Positions 26,800 to 35,515 of a DNA stretch of 39,130 nucleotides are shown piece by piece (position 1 is the stretch's first letter; the number at the start of each line of letters is the position of its first letter). The stretch is from Holophagales bacterium (GTDB lineage: Bacteria > Acidobacteriota > Thermoanaerobaculia > Multivoradales > Multivoraceae): assembly GCA_009837085.1 (NCBI GenBank), contig VXUF01000145.1, forward strand, positions 16,741-55,870. Direction: 5' to 3'. Below the pieces are notes generated by a model, which was not told the DNA's origin, did not search any database, and worked only from the letters and a program-made list of their open reading frames with translations. The translations under genes and the position numbers were made by a program.

Positions 26800-27933
26800 A
26801 TGGTCCCACGCAAGGCTCCCCGGCCCCTGGATGGCGAGCTGTACACCGACGCCACGGTCTTCGAGCAGGAGATGGAGCGCATCTTCTCGCGCATGTGGGT
26901 GTGCGGAGGACGGCTCGAGGAGCTCGACGAACCAGGACGCTTCGTGACCCGCGAGATCGGCGGCGAATCGGTGATCGCGGTGCGGACCGCGGCCTCCAAC
27001 GCCGACGCCGGATCGAACGGCAACGGTACGGCAGAGGAGACAACGCAGGAACTGGCCGCCTTCTTCAACGTCTGCCGCCACCGGGGATCGCGCGTCGTCG
27101 ACGAGTGCGCCGGCCGGGCCAACGTCTTTCAATGCCCCTACCACGCCTGGACCTACGGACTCGACGGACGGCTGATCGGCGCGCCGCACATGGGTCAGGA
27201 CTTCGACCCGAACAGCGCCGGCCTCGTGCCGGTGCGGATCGACGCGATGGACGGCTTCTTCTACCTGTCGCTCGCGGCCGACGGGCCGCCGCTTGCGGAG
27301 GTCGCCGCCGACCTGCCGGACCTGTCGCGGTTCACCCTGGGTCGGCTGGTCCGGGGCGACCGCCACGAGTACGAAGCGCAGGCGAACTGGAAGATCCTCT
27401 GCGAGAACTACAACGAGTGCTACCACTGCGCCGTCGTCCACCCGGAGTTGAACCGGGTGTCCGACTACCGTAACGGCGGCAACCTGGAGACCGGCCGTTT
27501 CTTCGTCGGCGGCCCGATGACACTCAACGACGGCTGTAACTCGATGACGGCGACAGGGCGCAGCGACCGGCCCGACCTTCCCGCGATCGAAGTGGCCGAC
27601 CGGACCTCGGTTCAGTACTACAACGTGTACCCCAACCTGCTGATCAGTCTGCACCGGGACTACGTCGTGACCCACACGCTCTGGCCGATCGCCGCCGATC
27701 GCACGCGAGTCGTCTGCGAGTGGCTGTTCGACCCCGACGAGGTCGCGGCCCCCGGCTTCGACCCCAGCGACGCCGTGGACTTCTGGCACCTCGTCAACAG
27801 CCAGGACTGGGAGATCTGCGCCCGCACGCAGTTGGGCGTCTCGTCGCGCGGATATCGCCCCACCGCCTTCGAAGAAAGCGAAGCCTGCATCCAGGTTTTC
27901 GACGGCTGGTACCTGGACCAGATGGGCCTGTGA
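26800..27933 (+). CDS. Rieske non-heme iron oxygenase, quaternary-amine (CntA/GbcA)-like alpha subunit
   Basis: A 377-residue protein with a Rieske domain, with cluster ligands Cys92 and His94 (VCRHRG) and Cys112 and His115 (CPYHAW). It also has a C-terminal SRPBCC catalytic domain with NYNECYHCAVVHPEL, giving His209 and His214 as iron ligands. The residue bridging the Rieske and mononuclear sites is Glu206 in place of the Asp of naphthalene dioxygenase, as in carnitine monooxygenase CntA and glycine betaine GbcA. Relatives N-demethylate or cleave quaternary ammonium compounds. A low-complexity insert lies at about residues 66-85. No reductase partner gene is in the window. It leads a transcript with a symporter and GNAT and is divergent from the TonB receptor across 22 nt. 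Confidence 0.9.
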   Translation: MVPRKAPRPLDGELYTDATVFEQEMERIFSRMWVCGGRLEELDEPGRFVTREIGGESVIAVRTAASNADAGSNGNGTAEETTQELAAFFNVCRHRGSRVVDECAGRANVFQCPYHAWTYGLDGRLIGAPHMGQDFDPNSAGLVPVRIDAMDGFFYLSLAADGPPLAEVAADLPDLSRFTLGRLVRGDRHEYEAQANWKILCENYNECYHCAVVHPELNRVSDYRNGGNLETGRFFVGGPMTLNDGCNSMTATGRSDRPDLPAIEVADRTSVQYYNVYPNLLISLHRDYVVTHTLWPIAADRTRVVCEWLFDPDEVAAPGFDPSDAVDFWHLVNSQDWEICARTQLGVSSRGYRPTAFEESEACIQVFDGWYLDQMGL

Positions 27934-27992
27934 GCCGGCGACGCCGGCCGCGGTGCACTCCGCCGCGCGAGCATCGAGGCTGAAGAACGCCC

Positions 27993-29426
27993 ATGTGGCT
28001 CCGTGAACACGCGCTGATCCTCGTCCTGTTCGCCCTCTACACGGGCGTCCTGGTGCACCACGCCCTGATCGGCCAACGCCGGACCCGCGATCTGGCCGAC
28101 TTCCTGGTCGGCGGCCGCTCGCTCGGCGGCATCATCCTGGGCGTCTCCTTCTTCGCCACCTACGCCAGCACGAACAGCTTCATCGGCTTCGCCGGCAGAG
28201 CCTACGCCTCGGGCATCGCCTGGCTCCTGATCATCCCCACCGCGGTCATCCTCTCGTTCGTCGCCTGGGCCTGGCTGGCGCCGCGACTACGCGGGGTAAC
28301 CGAAACCCTCGGCTCGGTGACCATCCCGGACTACATCGGCTTCCGCTTCAACAGCCGGCCGGCCCGCTTCGCAGCCGCAGCGATTGTCATCTTCTCCAGC
28401 TTCCTCTACATGACCGCGGTCTTCAAGGGGATCGGCTCGCTGCTGGTCGAACTCCTGGACCTGAGCTACGGCCTGTCGCTCTTCGTCGTCGTCCTGATCG
28501 TCTGTCTCTACACGATGATCGGCGGCTTCCACTCCGTGGCCCGGACCGATTTCGTCCAGGGCATGCTGATGACGATGGCGGCGCTGCTCATGTTCTTCCT
28601 GATCACCCGCGCCGCCGGCGGCATCGGCCGCCTCGCCGATCTGGCGCAGATCGGCGACGGCTCTCTCGTCCGCTGGGACACGGCGCAGCCACTCGGGATG
28701 CTGATCGGCGTCGTCTTCGCTTCCACCGTCAAGCTGATCGTCGAACCGCGCCAGCTCTCGCGCTTCTACGCCCTGGAGACCGAGGGCGCCGCCAGGAGCG
28801 GCCTCGTCGTGTCGACCCTGAGCTTCCTCATCGTGTTCAGCCTGCTGGCGCCGCTCGGGCTCTACGCCCACTTCGTCGTCGGTCAGGGCATCGCAGACAC
28901 CGACCAGGTCATCCCGATGATGCTCAGCGACCCGGCGATCTTCCCGCCGGTGGTCCAGGCCCTCCTGTTCCTGGCCCTCGTCTCGGCCGCCATGTCCTCG
29001 CTCGACAGTGTGCTCCTCGTCATGGCTTCGACCTTCCAGCGTGACCTCCTCGGTCTGCTGATGCCGACCGACGACCGTCACGCTGTCCGCAACACGCGCG
29101 TATGCGTCGTGCTGTTCGCGGCCATCACCGCCGTGCTCGCCATCGACCCGCCCGGCGGCATCGTCGAACTGACCTCCTTCTCCGGCGCCCTCTACGCCGC
29201 CTGCTTCCTGCCTTCGCTCGCCCTGGGGCTCACCTGGCGCCGCGGCAACGGCACGGCGGCGCTCTTGTCCTTCACCGCCGGCGGCGTGACACTCGGGCTC
29301 TGGATGCTGCTCGACATCCAGGGCATGCACGCGGTGTTCCCGGCGATGGCGATCTCCTTTGCCGCCTACTGCGTCGCCGCCTGGCTGGCGCCGGAGGCGA
29401 AAGCGGCGAAGGGGCTGTTTGGGTAA
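27993..29426 (+). CDS. Sodium:solute symporter family (SSS) transporter
   Basis: The 477-residue polytopic protein has about 13 hydrophobic helices. It shows SSS-family features: FLVGGRSLGGIILGVSFFAT in the first helices, then TIPDYIGFRFNSRPARFAAA, and the helix-8 Na-site region LALVSAAMSSLDSVLLVMAS. It would import a small organic solute with Na+ across the inner membrane. Proline, pantothenate and choline-like substrates occur in the family and the exact one is open. It follows the Rieske gene by 59 nt. Together with the TonB receptor it gives a complete outer- and inner-membrane uptake route for the island's substrate. The ribosome-binding site is weak. Confidence 0.9.
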   Translation: MWLREHALILVLFALYTGVLVHHALIGQRRTRDLADFLVGGRSLGGIILGVSFFATYASTNSFIGFAGRAYASGIAWLLIIPTAVILSFVAWAWLAPRLRGVTETLGSVTIPDYIGFRFNSRPARFAAAAIVIFSSFLYMTAVFKGIGSLLVELLDLSYGLSLFVVVLIVCLYTMIGGFHSVARTDFVQGMLMTMAALLMFFLITRAAGGIGRLADLAQIGDGSLVRWDTAQPLGMLIGVVFASTVKLIVEPRQLSRFYALETEGAARSGLVVSTLSFLIVFSLLAPLGLYAHFVVGQGIADTDQVIPMMLSDPAIFPPVVQALLFLALVSAAMSSLDSVLLVMASTFQRDLLGLLMPTDDRHAVRNTRVCVVLFAAITAVLAIDPPGGIVELTSFSGALYAACFLPSLALGLTWRRGNGTAALLSFTAGGVTLGLWMLLDIQGMHAVFPAMAISFAAYCVAAWLAPEAKAAKGLFG

Positions 29427-29431
29427 CGTCG

Positions 29432-30169
29432 ATGAGCCAGTCGACCCTGAATTCTCTCGGCCAGCCGGTCGGGCGCGTCCTCGACGACTGGAGCGCCCCG
29501 CCGCCTCCCTCCCGCGGTTCGCTGGCTGGACGCCACTGTCGCGTCGAGCCGCTCGATCCCGCGCGCCACGCCGAACACCTGTACGAGACAGCAGCAACCG
29601 ATGTCGAAGGCCGCATCTGGACCTACCTCAGCTACGGTCCGTTCGCGTCACCCACCGACCTCCGGTCATGGGCGGAAGCCACCGCGGCAAGCGAAGATCC
29701 ACTCTTCTTCGCCATCGTGGACGAAGCGGACGGCCGAGCGGCCGGCGTTGCCTCGTATCTGCGGATCAGCCCCGCCGTGGGCTCGATCGAGGTCGGGAAC
29801 ATCTGCTATCCGCCCCGGATGCAGCGGACCACGGCCGCCACGGAGGCGATGTTTCTCATGATGCGAAACGCCTTCGAACTCGGCTACCGGCGCTACGAGT
29901 GGAAGTGCGACCGCCTGAACGCACCCTCCATCGCGGCCGCCGAGCGCCTCGGCTTCACCTTCGAAGGCGTGTTCCGGCAGGCCACGATCTTCCGTGGACG
30001 GAACCGCGACACGGCCTGGTTCGCGATCCTCGACCGGGACTGGGACGAACTGCGTACCTGCTACGAGCGCTGGCTGGCGCCGGCCAACTTCGACACGGAT
30101 GGTGTCCAGAAGGAGTCCCTCTCCACGCTGACCGCTCCCCTCGTGCGCCGGCGCTTCGCGTCCTGGTAG
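29432..30169 (+). CDS. GNAT-family N-acetyltransferase (RimJ/RimL-like)
   Basis: The ATG at 29432 lies 5 nt after the symporter stop and gives 245 residues. The GNAT fold is visible from GRHCRVEPLDPARHAEHLYE. It has the acetyl-CoA-binding region around NICYPPRMQRTTAATEAMFL, a variant of the Q/RxxGxG/A loop, and the family C-terminal NAPSIAAAERLGFTFEGVFR. Such proteins acetylate amino groups of small molecules or protein N-termini. Its tight spacing to the symporter suggests cotranscription. Its role in the pathway is unknown. The longer open frame upstream is antisense or shadow sequence. Confidence 0.87.
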   Translation: MSQSTLNSLGQPVGRVLDDWSAPPPPSRGSLAGRHCRVEPLDPARHAEHLYETAATDVEGRIWTYLSYGPFASPTDLRSWAEATAASEDPLFFAIVDEADGRAAGVASYLRISPAVGSIEVGNICYPPRMQRTTAATEAMFLMMRNAFELGYRRYEWKCDRLNAPSIAAAERLGFTFEGVFRQATIFRGRNRDTAWFAILDRDWDELRTCYERWLAPANFDTDGVQKESLSTLTAPLVRRRFASW

Positions 30170-30179
30170 CCCACCCCAG

Positions 30180-31280
30180 CTACCAGCGCCTGTTCTTCTT
30201 CGCCTGCTGGACCGATTTGTAGAAAGCGCCCAGCTTTCGCTCCCCGGCACGCCGGGAGGCTTCGTCGCGGCGCTGCTCGAGCCGGCGCTGCTCTTCCCGA
30301 AGGTCGTTGTAGTTGCCCAGCCGGGCCCGGTCCAGTGAGCCGTCCCGGATCGCCGCCTGGACCGCGCAGCCGGGCTCCCGTCCGTGGCCGCAGTCTCGGA
30401 AGCGGCAGCCGACGGCGAGTTCCTCGATGTCGTCGAAGGTCTCTTCGAGGCTGCCCTCGTCGTCCGCCCAGAGCTGGAGTTCCCGGATTCCCGGATTGTC
30501 GATCAGGAGGCCGCCGCCCGGCAGCTGAACCAGCCGCCGGTGCGTCGTCGTGTGGCGGCCGCGGTCGTCGCCCTCCCGGACCGGAGCCGTACGCATGACC
30601 ACCTCGCCGCAGAGCGCGTTGAGCAGGGTGGACTTTCCCGCGCCCGACGAGCCGACCATGGCCACCGTCCGGCCGGCCGCCAGATGCGCCGCGAGCGGTT
30701 CCAGGTTCTCGCCCGCGAGGGCATTGACCGCAACGACCATCGTCGCCGGCGCCGCCTGCTGGGCCTGGGAGCGACTGGCATCCAGGTGGGCGCAGAGGTC
30801 CGCCTTGGTCAGCACGACGACGGGCTCGGCGCCGCTCTCCCGGACCATGGCGACGAAGCGCTCGAGGCGCCGGGGGTTGAAGTCGCCGTCGAGGCCCATC
30901 ACCAGGAACACGGCGTCGATGTTCGCGGCCACGACCTGCTCTTCCGTCCGCGCGCCCGCCGCCTTGCGCGACAGCCGGCTCCGGCGATCGAGCACATGGA
31001 CGATCCTCGGATCGACGCCGTGAACCGAGGAGGATTCGACCACCACCCAGTCGCCGACCGCCGGCGGGCCGCTGACCGAAGTGCGGACACGCTTCAGGAC
31101 CCGGGCGTCGATCTCGCCCTCCGCGGCGGCCACGTGGAACACGCCTCGCGATATCGAGACCACGCGCGCCGGGAACAGGTGCTCGGGCACGGCCGCCGAC
31201 TCCAGGAACCGGTCGCAGGACTCGGCGAAGTCAGGCGCCCAACCCCAGGCTTCCAGTCCGGCTTCGTTCACGCCGGCCAC
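30180..31280 (-). CDS. rsgA: Ribosome small-subunit-dependent GTPase A
   Basis: About 366 residues with the circularly permuted GTPase order of RsgA/YjeQ. An N-terminal OB domain (VVSISRGVFHVAAAEGEIDA) is followed by G4 LTKADL, G1 GSSGAGKSTLLN, a G2 region HTTTHRRL and G3 DNPGIRE. The C-terminal zinc knuckle has Cys and His in CRFRDCGHGREPGCAV. It helps mature the 30S subunit. The GTG at 31280 overlaps the TAG of the upstream ABC permease gene (TAGTG), implying coupling. A GTG at 31271 is an alternative. The frame upstream of 31280 lies over the permease gene and is not part of the protein. Confidence 0.92.
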   Translation of the reverse strand: MAGVNEAGLEAWGWAPDFAESCDRFLESAAVPEHLFPARVVSISRGVFHVAAAEGEIDARVLKRVRTSVSGPPAVGDWVVVESSSVHGVDPRIVHVLDRRSRLSRKAAGARTEEQVVAANIDAVFLVMGLDGDFNPRRLERFVAMVRESGAEPVVVLTKADLCAHLDASRSQAQQAAPATMVVAVNALAGENLEPLAAHLAAGRTVAMVGSSGAGKSTLLNALCGEVVMRTAPVREGDDRGRHTTTHRRLVQLPGGGLLIDNPGIRELQLWADDEGSLEETFDDIEELAVGCRFRDCGHGREPGCAVQAAIRDGSLDRARLGNYNDLREEQRRLEQRRDEASRRAGERKLGAFYKSVQQAKKNRRW

Positions 31281-32119
31281 TACGTGATCCGCCGCTTCGG
31301 ATCGAACGTGTCCCGCAACCAGTCGCCCAACAGGTTCGAAGCCAGACAAGAAGCCATGATCGCCAGGCCCGGCATCGTGATCAGCCACCACGCGACCTCG
31401 ATGAAGTTCCGGCCGTCGGCCAGCATGCCGCCCCACGACACCTGAGGCGGCTGGATGCCGAGGCCCAGGAAGCTCAGACCCGCCTCGAAGACGATCACGC
31501 TGCCGAACTGGAGCGTCGCCAGCACGAGCAGCGAGTTCAGGACGTTCGGGGTCAGATGCCGGATCAGGATCATCGGACTCGAGACGCCCGCCACTTTGGC
31601 CACAGTGATGAAGTCCCGCTCGCGCAGGCTGAGCACCTCGCCGCGCACGATCCGTGCATACCAGGTCCAGTAGGTCAGGACGATGATCGTGATGACCATC
31701 CCTTCGCCGGGCGGCAACACGGCGGCGAACAGCATGGCGAGCGGAATCGCCGGAATCGACATCTGGATGTCGATCAGCCGCGAGATCACGGCGTCGACGA
31801 TTCCGCCGAAGTAGCCCGCCGAGATGCCCAACGCGGCGCCGATGCCGCCGGACAGGGCGATCGCGTAGACCGCCACCGTCACCGAAACGCGGGCGCCAGC
31901 GATGATTCGGCTCAGGATGTCACGCCCCAACATGTCCGTTCCCAGCGGATAGTCGAGGCTGCCGCCGGATCGCCAGAACGGCGGCGTCATCGACTCGGCA
32001 AGCGCGATCTCGGAGGCCTCGTGCGGCGCGAACCACGGCCCCGCGACGGCGCACAGCAGGACCAGGCCGAGAACCACGCAGGAGACGACGGGCACCCTCG
32101 CTTCGCGCCGCTCAGGCAT
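31280..32119 (-). CDS. Peptide-type ABC transporter permease, DppC-like
   Basis: A 279-residue inner-membrane permease. It has an N-terminal helix (VVLGLVLLCAVAGPWF), the conserved GTDMLGRDILSRIIAGARVS segment of DppC/OppC proteins and the EAA loop KVAGVSSPMILIRHLTPNVL that docks the ATPase. The substrate is a peptide or other small solute (nickel, sugars and peptides all occur in this family). It overlaps the DppB-like gene by 8 nt and the RsgA gene by 1 nt. No ATPase genes are near, so the transporter must borrow or encode them elsewhere. Confidence 0.92.
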   Translation of the reverse strand: MPERREARVPVVSCVVLGLVLLCAVAGPWFAPHEASEIALAESMTPPFWRSGGSLDYPLGTDMLGRDILSRIIAGARVSVTVAVYAIALSGGIGAALGISAGYFGGIVDAVISRLIDIQMSIPAIPLAMLFAAVLPPGEGMVITIIVLTYWTWYARIVRGEVLSLRERDFITVAKVAGVSSPMILIRHLTPNVLNSLLVLATLQFGSVIVFEAGLSFLGLGIQPPQVSWGGMLADGRNFIEVAWWLITMPGLAIMASCLASNLLGDWLRDTFDPKRRIT

Positions 32120-33029
32120 GGCGGATCCTCGGATCGATGAACCCGTAGCTCAGGTCGACGAGGAGATTCACGACAACGAAGATGACCGCCGACAGCACGA
32201 CCCCGGCCTGCACGACCGGAAAGTCGCGCGCGAAGACGGCGTCGACCACCGCCCGGCCGACGCCCGGCCAGGCGAACACGACCTCGATGACGAACGCGCC
32301 GCCGAGCATGTTCGCGAAGTAGACGCCGATCATCGTCGCCAGGGGCACGGCGGCGTTACGCAGCGCGTAGCGCCAGATGACGGTGCGTTCCGGCAGGCCC
32401 ATCACCCGACCGGTGCGGATGTAGTCGCTGTCCAGGATGTCGAGCATCGACGAGCGCAGGGTGCGCGTCATCGCGGCAACCGGGTACCAACCGAGGGCGA
32501 CCGCGGGCAGCACGAGGTGAAGGGGTCCGTCGCGGCCGAACGCTGGCAGCCACTGGAGCCTCACGGCCAGGAACAGGATGAGCAGGAGTCCGACCCAGAA
32601 CCCCGGCATGGCCTGGCCCATAAGCGCCAGCACCTTCGCCAGACGGTCGACCCACCGGCCCCGGTAGACGGCGGACATCACCCCCAGCGGCACGGCGAGG
32701 AGCAACGCGAAGGCCAGCCCCGCCAGCGCCAGTTCCAGCGTTGCCGGCAGCCTCTCGAGCAGCAATGGCATGGCCGGCGCCTGCCACTGGTACGACTCGC
32801 CGAAGTCGCCGGTGAACGCGTCCCGCAGGAAGACGAGGAACTGGACCGGCAGCGGCCGGTCGAGCCCCAGGGCTTCGCGCATCGCCGCGAAGTCTTCTTC
32901 CGAAGCGTCCATCGGCAGCAGCAGGGCGACCGGGTCTCCGGCCAGACGTTGCGCCACGAAGACGATCAGGAGCGCGCCGAGAACCGCCACCGCGCCCTGC
33001 CAGAGCCGGCGGATCAGGTAGGCGCGCAT
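32112..33029 (-). CDS. Peptide-type ABC transporter permease, DppB-like
   Basis: The 305-residue protein opens with MRAYLIRRLWQGAVAVLGAL, the standard DppB/OppB first helix. The EAA loop is MGLPERTVIWRYALRNAAVP and the C-terminus is LVDLSYGFIDPRIRHA, both diagnostic. Six membrane helices are expected. It pairs with the DppC-like protein (8-nt overlap) to form the channel of a binding-protein-dependent importer. It lies 13 nt downstream of the substrate-binding protein. Confidence 0.93.
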   Translation of the reverse strand: MRAYLIRRLWQGAVAVLGALLIVFVAQRLAGDPVALLLPMDASEEDFAAMREALGLDRPLPVQFLVFLRDAFTGDFGESYQWQAPAMPLLLERLPATLELALAGLAFALLLAVPLGVMSAVYRGRWVDRLAKVLALMGQAMPGFWVGLLLILFLAVRLQWLPAFGRDGPLHLVLPAVALGWYPVAAMTRTLRSSMLDILDSDYIRTGRVMGLPERTVIWRYALRNAAVPLATMIGVYFANMLGGAFVIEVVFAWPGVGRAVVDAVFARDFPVVQAGVVLSAVIFVVVNLLVDLSYGFIDPRIRHA

Positions 33030-33042
33030 GGCCTCGTCGGGT

Positions 33043-34611
33043 TCAAGGGACGGGCGAGTCCGCCAGTCCGATGTCCCGCATCATGCGCCAATTCGCCTGC
33101 GGCCAGGGCACAAAGCGCAACGTGTCGCGCCAGGCCAGCGTGACGAGCGGCCGGTAGGTCGGCACGCCGCCGGCCACCCGCTCGTGCTTGAGCCGGGCGA
33201 TCTCGCGGATCAGCGCCTCCTTCGCGTCCGGCCCGACCGTCACGCGCAGCGTCTCGACCATCCCGTCCAGTTCCGGGTCGTCGTGGTACGAGTACCAGCC
33301 CCAGCCGTCGCCATACGAGTGCAGGTGGCCACCCCATGGGTCGGTCGGATCGCCAAGCGCGCCGTGGCCCCACATCCAGCTCGCGATGCCGTCCATCTCG
33401 GGACGGGCGTCCCGGCGGCCGAGATTGATCCAGGCGCCGTACTCGAGCTGCACGATCCGGCAGCGGATGCCCGCGGCGGTCAGGTAGGCGAACATCGCCT
33501 CGCCCACTTCCTTGAGATACGGCTCGCGCGGCGTGGTCAGGTTGTAGCAGTTCACGTTGATGCCGCGGCCGTAGCCGGCCTGCCCCAGCAACTCGCGGGA
33601 ACGGTCCGGATCGAAGGGGTACGCCTTCAGCGCAGGGTCGTGCCCCGGCGCCCCCGGCGTCACCTGAACCGTCCGGATGCCCTGCCCATGGAGGATGTAC
33701 CGGATGATCGCGTCGAAGTCGATCGCGTGCGCCACGGCCTGTCGCACGCGGACATCTCCCAGCGGACTTCTCGGGTCGAGAGCGTTCAGCGCCAGGAACA
33801 GATTGTTGCTCGTGGGCAGCGAGGCGACCTTCACGCCGGGCGTGCGCTCGAAGTCGGCGACCTGGGCCGGCGGCACGGCGTCGATCCAGTCGACCGCGCC
33901 CGTCTTGAAGGCGGCGACCCGGGTCGTGTCCTCCGGGATGATCTTGATCGTCAGCCGGCGGATGCCCGGCAGCGAGTCGGGGTCCCAGTAGTCGTCGAAG
34001 CGTTCGACGACGATCTCCTCGCGCACGCTGCGCGACACGAACTTCCACGGCCCGGTGCCGATCGGATGCGCCTGCACGCCTTCGTTCCCGACCTCCTCGT
34101 AGTAGCGGCGCGGGATCGCCCAGAGGTCGAGGTTGAGCGGCAGCAGCGCCGAGTCCGGCAGCCCCTCGAAGACAATCTCCAGTTCGTGGTCGCCGAGCAC
34201 GCGCACGTCGTCCACGTGCCGCCAGCGCCCGGCCTGACGCGACAGGCTGGGATCCCGCTGGCGGAGGTAGCAGTAGCGGAGATCGTGCGCCGTCAGTTCG
34301 TCGCCGTTGTGGAACCGGACGCCCCGCCGCAACTCGACGCCGATCAGCCACACCCCGTCGCGCTCGAACAGTCGCCAGGACTCGGCCAGCCAGTTCCGCT
34401 GCCGCAAGTCCGGTCCCGCCGTCAGTAGCTGCTCGTAGAACAGCGCCATGAAGTACTGGTCGACGCCGGCTGAGGTCCGGGTGGGGTCGATCTGGGTCGG
34501 CTCGGCGGCGAACGCGACCACGACGTGGGTGTCGTCGTCGGCAACCACGAACGGCAGCGGCAGCAGGCAGGCACTAGACAGGCACGCCGCTGCTACAACT
34601 CCACGCCGCAT
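33043..34611 (-). CDS. ABC transporter periplasmic substrate-binding protein, family 5
   Basis: The 522-residue protein has a signal peptide (VVAAACLSSACLLPLPFVVA). The mature protein shows the SBP_bac_5 pattern: VVAFAAEPTQIDPTRTSAGV, then FYEQLLTAGPDLRQRNWLAE, RGVRFHNGDELTAHDLRYCY and DVRVRQAVAHAIDFDAIIRY. These are hallmarks of DppA/OppA-type proteins that capture peptides or related solutes. A cysteine at about residue 14 is within the hydrophobic stretch, so lipoprotein attachment is possible but not clear. It is the first gene of the operon with two permeases and rsgA. Ligand cannot be deduced. Confidence 0.92.
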   Translation of the reverse strand: MRRGVVAAACLSSACLLPLPFVVADDDTHVVVAFAAEPTQIDPTRTSAGVDQYFMALFYEQLLTAGPDLRQRNWLAESWRLFERDGVWLIGVELRRGVRFHNGDELTAHDLRYCYLRQRDPSLSRQAGRWRHVDDVRVLGDHELEIVFEGLPDSALLPLNLDLWAIPRRYYEEVGNEGVQAHPIGTGPWKFVSRSVREEIVVERFDDYWDPDSLPGIRRLTIKIIPEDTTRVAAFKTGAVDWIDAVPPAQVADFERTPGVKVASLPTSNNLFLALNALDPRSPLGDVRVRQAVAHAIDFDAIIRYILHGQGIRTVQVTPGAPGHDPALKAYPFDPDRSRELLGQAGYGRGINVNCYNLTTPREPYLKEVGEAMFAYLTAAGIRCRIVQLEYGAWINLGRRDARPEMDGIASWMWGHGALGDPTDPWGGHLHSYGDGWGWYSYHDDPELDGMVETLRVTVGPDAKEALIREIARLKHERVAGGVPTYRPLVTLAWRDTLRFVPWPQANWRMMRDIGLADSPVP

Positions 34612-34687
34612 GGAGGAAACCTACCGTAAGGAGAGTCAGGTTCCGCGGGACAAGCCAGGCGTCACGGCGCCCGGTCGGGACGCGCCG

Positions 34688-35119
34688 CTAGCCGCCCTGC
34701 TCCGACCAGGGGTTCAACAGCGGCACGTTCATCAGCGAGAAGTCGCGGACGTTGCGCGTCACGACCGTCATGCCGTGCCGACGCGCGACCGCCGCGATCT
34801 GCGCGTCGACGGCGGGAAGCGTCAGCCCCGCGCGATCTCCGGCTGCCAGTATCTCGCCCCAGATCGTCGCCGCCTCCACGTCGAACGGAAGAATGCGACC
34901 CCTGAAGTCCCGCAACAGTTGACGTTCGATCCATACCTCGTAGGCGCGACGCCTTCCTTCGTCCCGAAGCCTGCGTGCGCCGCGGACAATCTCCCCGAGT
35001 GTTATGGCCGAGAGATAGAGGTCCGTCGCCAGACACCCCGCCAACCGATCGTCGACCGGCCGCGCCGGCCTCGGCTTGACCGTCTCGCTGACGACGTTCG
35101 TGTCGAACAGGAAGGTCAC
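34688..35119 (-). CDS. PIN-domain toxin, VapC/FitB-like
   Basis: A 143-residue PIN-domain RNase starting with GTG. The start FLFDTNVVSETVKPRP is the signature of the FitB/VapC group. The acidic metal-binding residues are present: Asp6, Glu43 (LGEIVRG), Asp105 (AVDAQIAA) and Asp126 (RNVRDF). It would cleave RNA, often tRNA or rRNA, when freed from its antitoxin. Its start overlaps the stop of the upstream antitoxin gene by 4 nt, the usual antitoxin-first order. The module sits between the ABC operon and the GFA gene and is a plausible mobile insertion, though no ends are visible. Confidence 0.88.
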   Translation of the reverse strand: MTFLFDTNVVSETVKPRPARPVDDRLAGCLATDLYLSAITLGEIVRGARRLRDEGRRRAYEVWIERQLLRDFRGRILPFDVEAATIWGEILAAGDRAGLTLPAVDAQIAAVARRHGMTVVTRNVRDFSLMNVPLLNPWSEQGG

Positions 35120-35436
35120 TCCAGGTCGACCGGCCGGCCGGGAGAGCGGTCGCGCTCGAACTCCAGCTCCATGCCGGCCGGAAACGTCGAACGCAACGCG
35201 GCGAACAGATCCGCCGCAGTCCTGATCCGCGGCGCCGAGGCAAGGTCGGCAAGCCGCCGCCGAAGCACCGTTCCCGCCCTGCCTCCTTCCCGGAGAGTTC
35301 GCGCGACCGCCCGGATCAACTCCGCGTCCTCGGCCGGCACCGTCACTTCGACTCTTCTCGAGCCCTCGGCCAACGCCTTTCTACGATGGCGCCTCACCCG
35401 CTCCTTCGACGTCTTTCTCGGTGCTGGCTCAGCCAC
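35116..35436 (-). CDS. Putative antitoxin of the PIN-domain pair (RHH-like)
   Basis: A 106-residue basic protein starting with GTG and preceded by GGGGGAA. Residues 6-35 are Arg/Lys rich (TSKERVRRHRRKALAEGSRR). They are followed by RVEVTVPAEDAELIRAVART, which reads like the beta-strand and first helix of a ribbon-helix-helix or MazE/AbrB-like DNA-binding module. The C-terminal part (LRSTFPAGMELEFERDRSPG) likely wraps the toxin. Position, size and overlap with the toxin are the main evidence. The fold assignment is weaker. It is expected to autoregulate the pair from the region at 35437-35500. Confidence 0.75.
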   Translation of the reverse strand: MAEPAPRKTSKERVRRHRRKALAEGSRRVEVTVPAEDAELIRAVARTLREGGRAGTVLRRRLADLASAPRIRTAADLFAALRSTFPAGMELEFERDRSPGRPVDLE

Positions 35437-35515
35437 GATTCCCCCGGTAACGTTTCCGGGAACCTAGCGCGCCGCCGGTCAGGGTGTCACTCAGCGGAGC
35501 GTGCTAACTTTCAGG

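Noticed and set aside
25363..27789. 808-codon minus-strand frame across the receptor and Rieske genes
   Set aside because: It overlaps two well-supported genes in other frames and shows only repetitive Arg/Gly/Ala shadow sequence.
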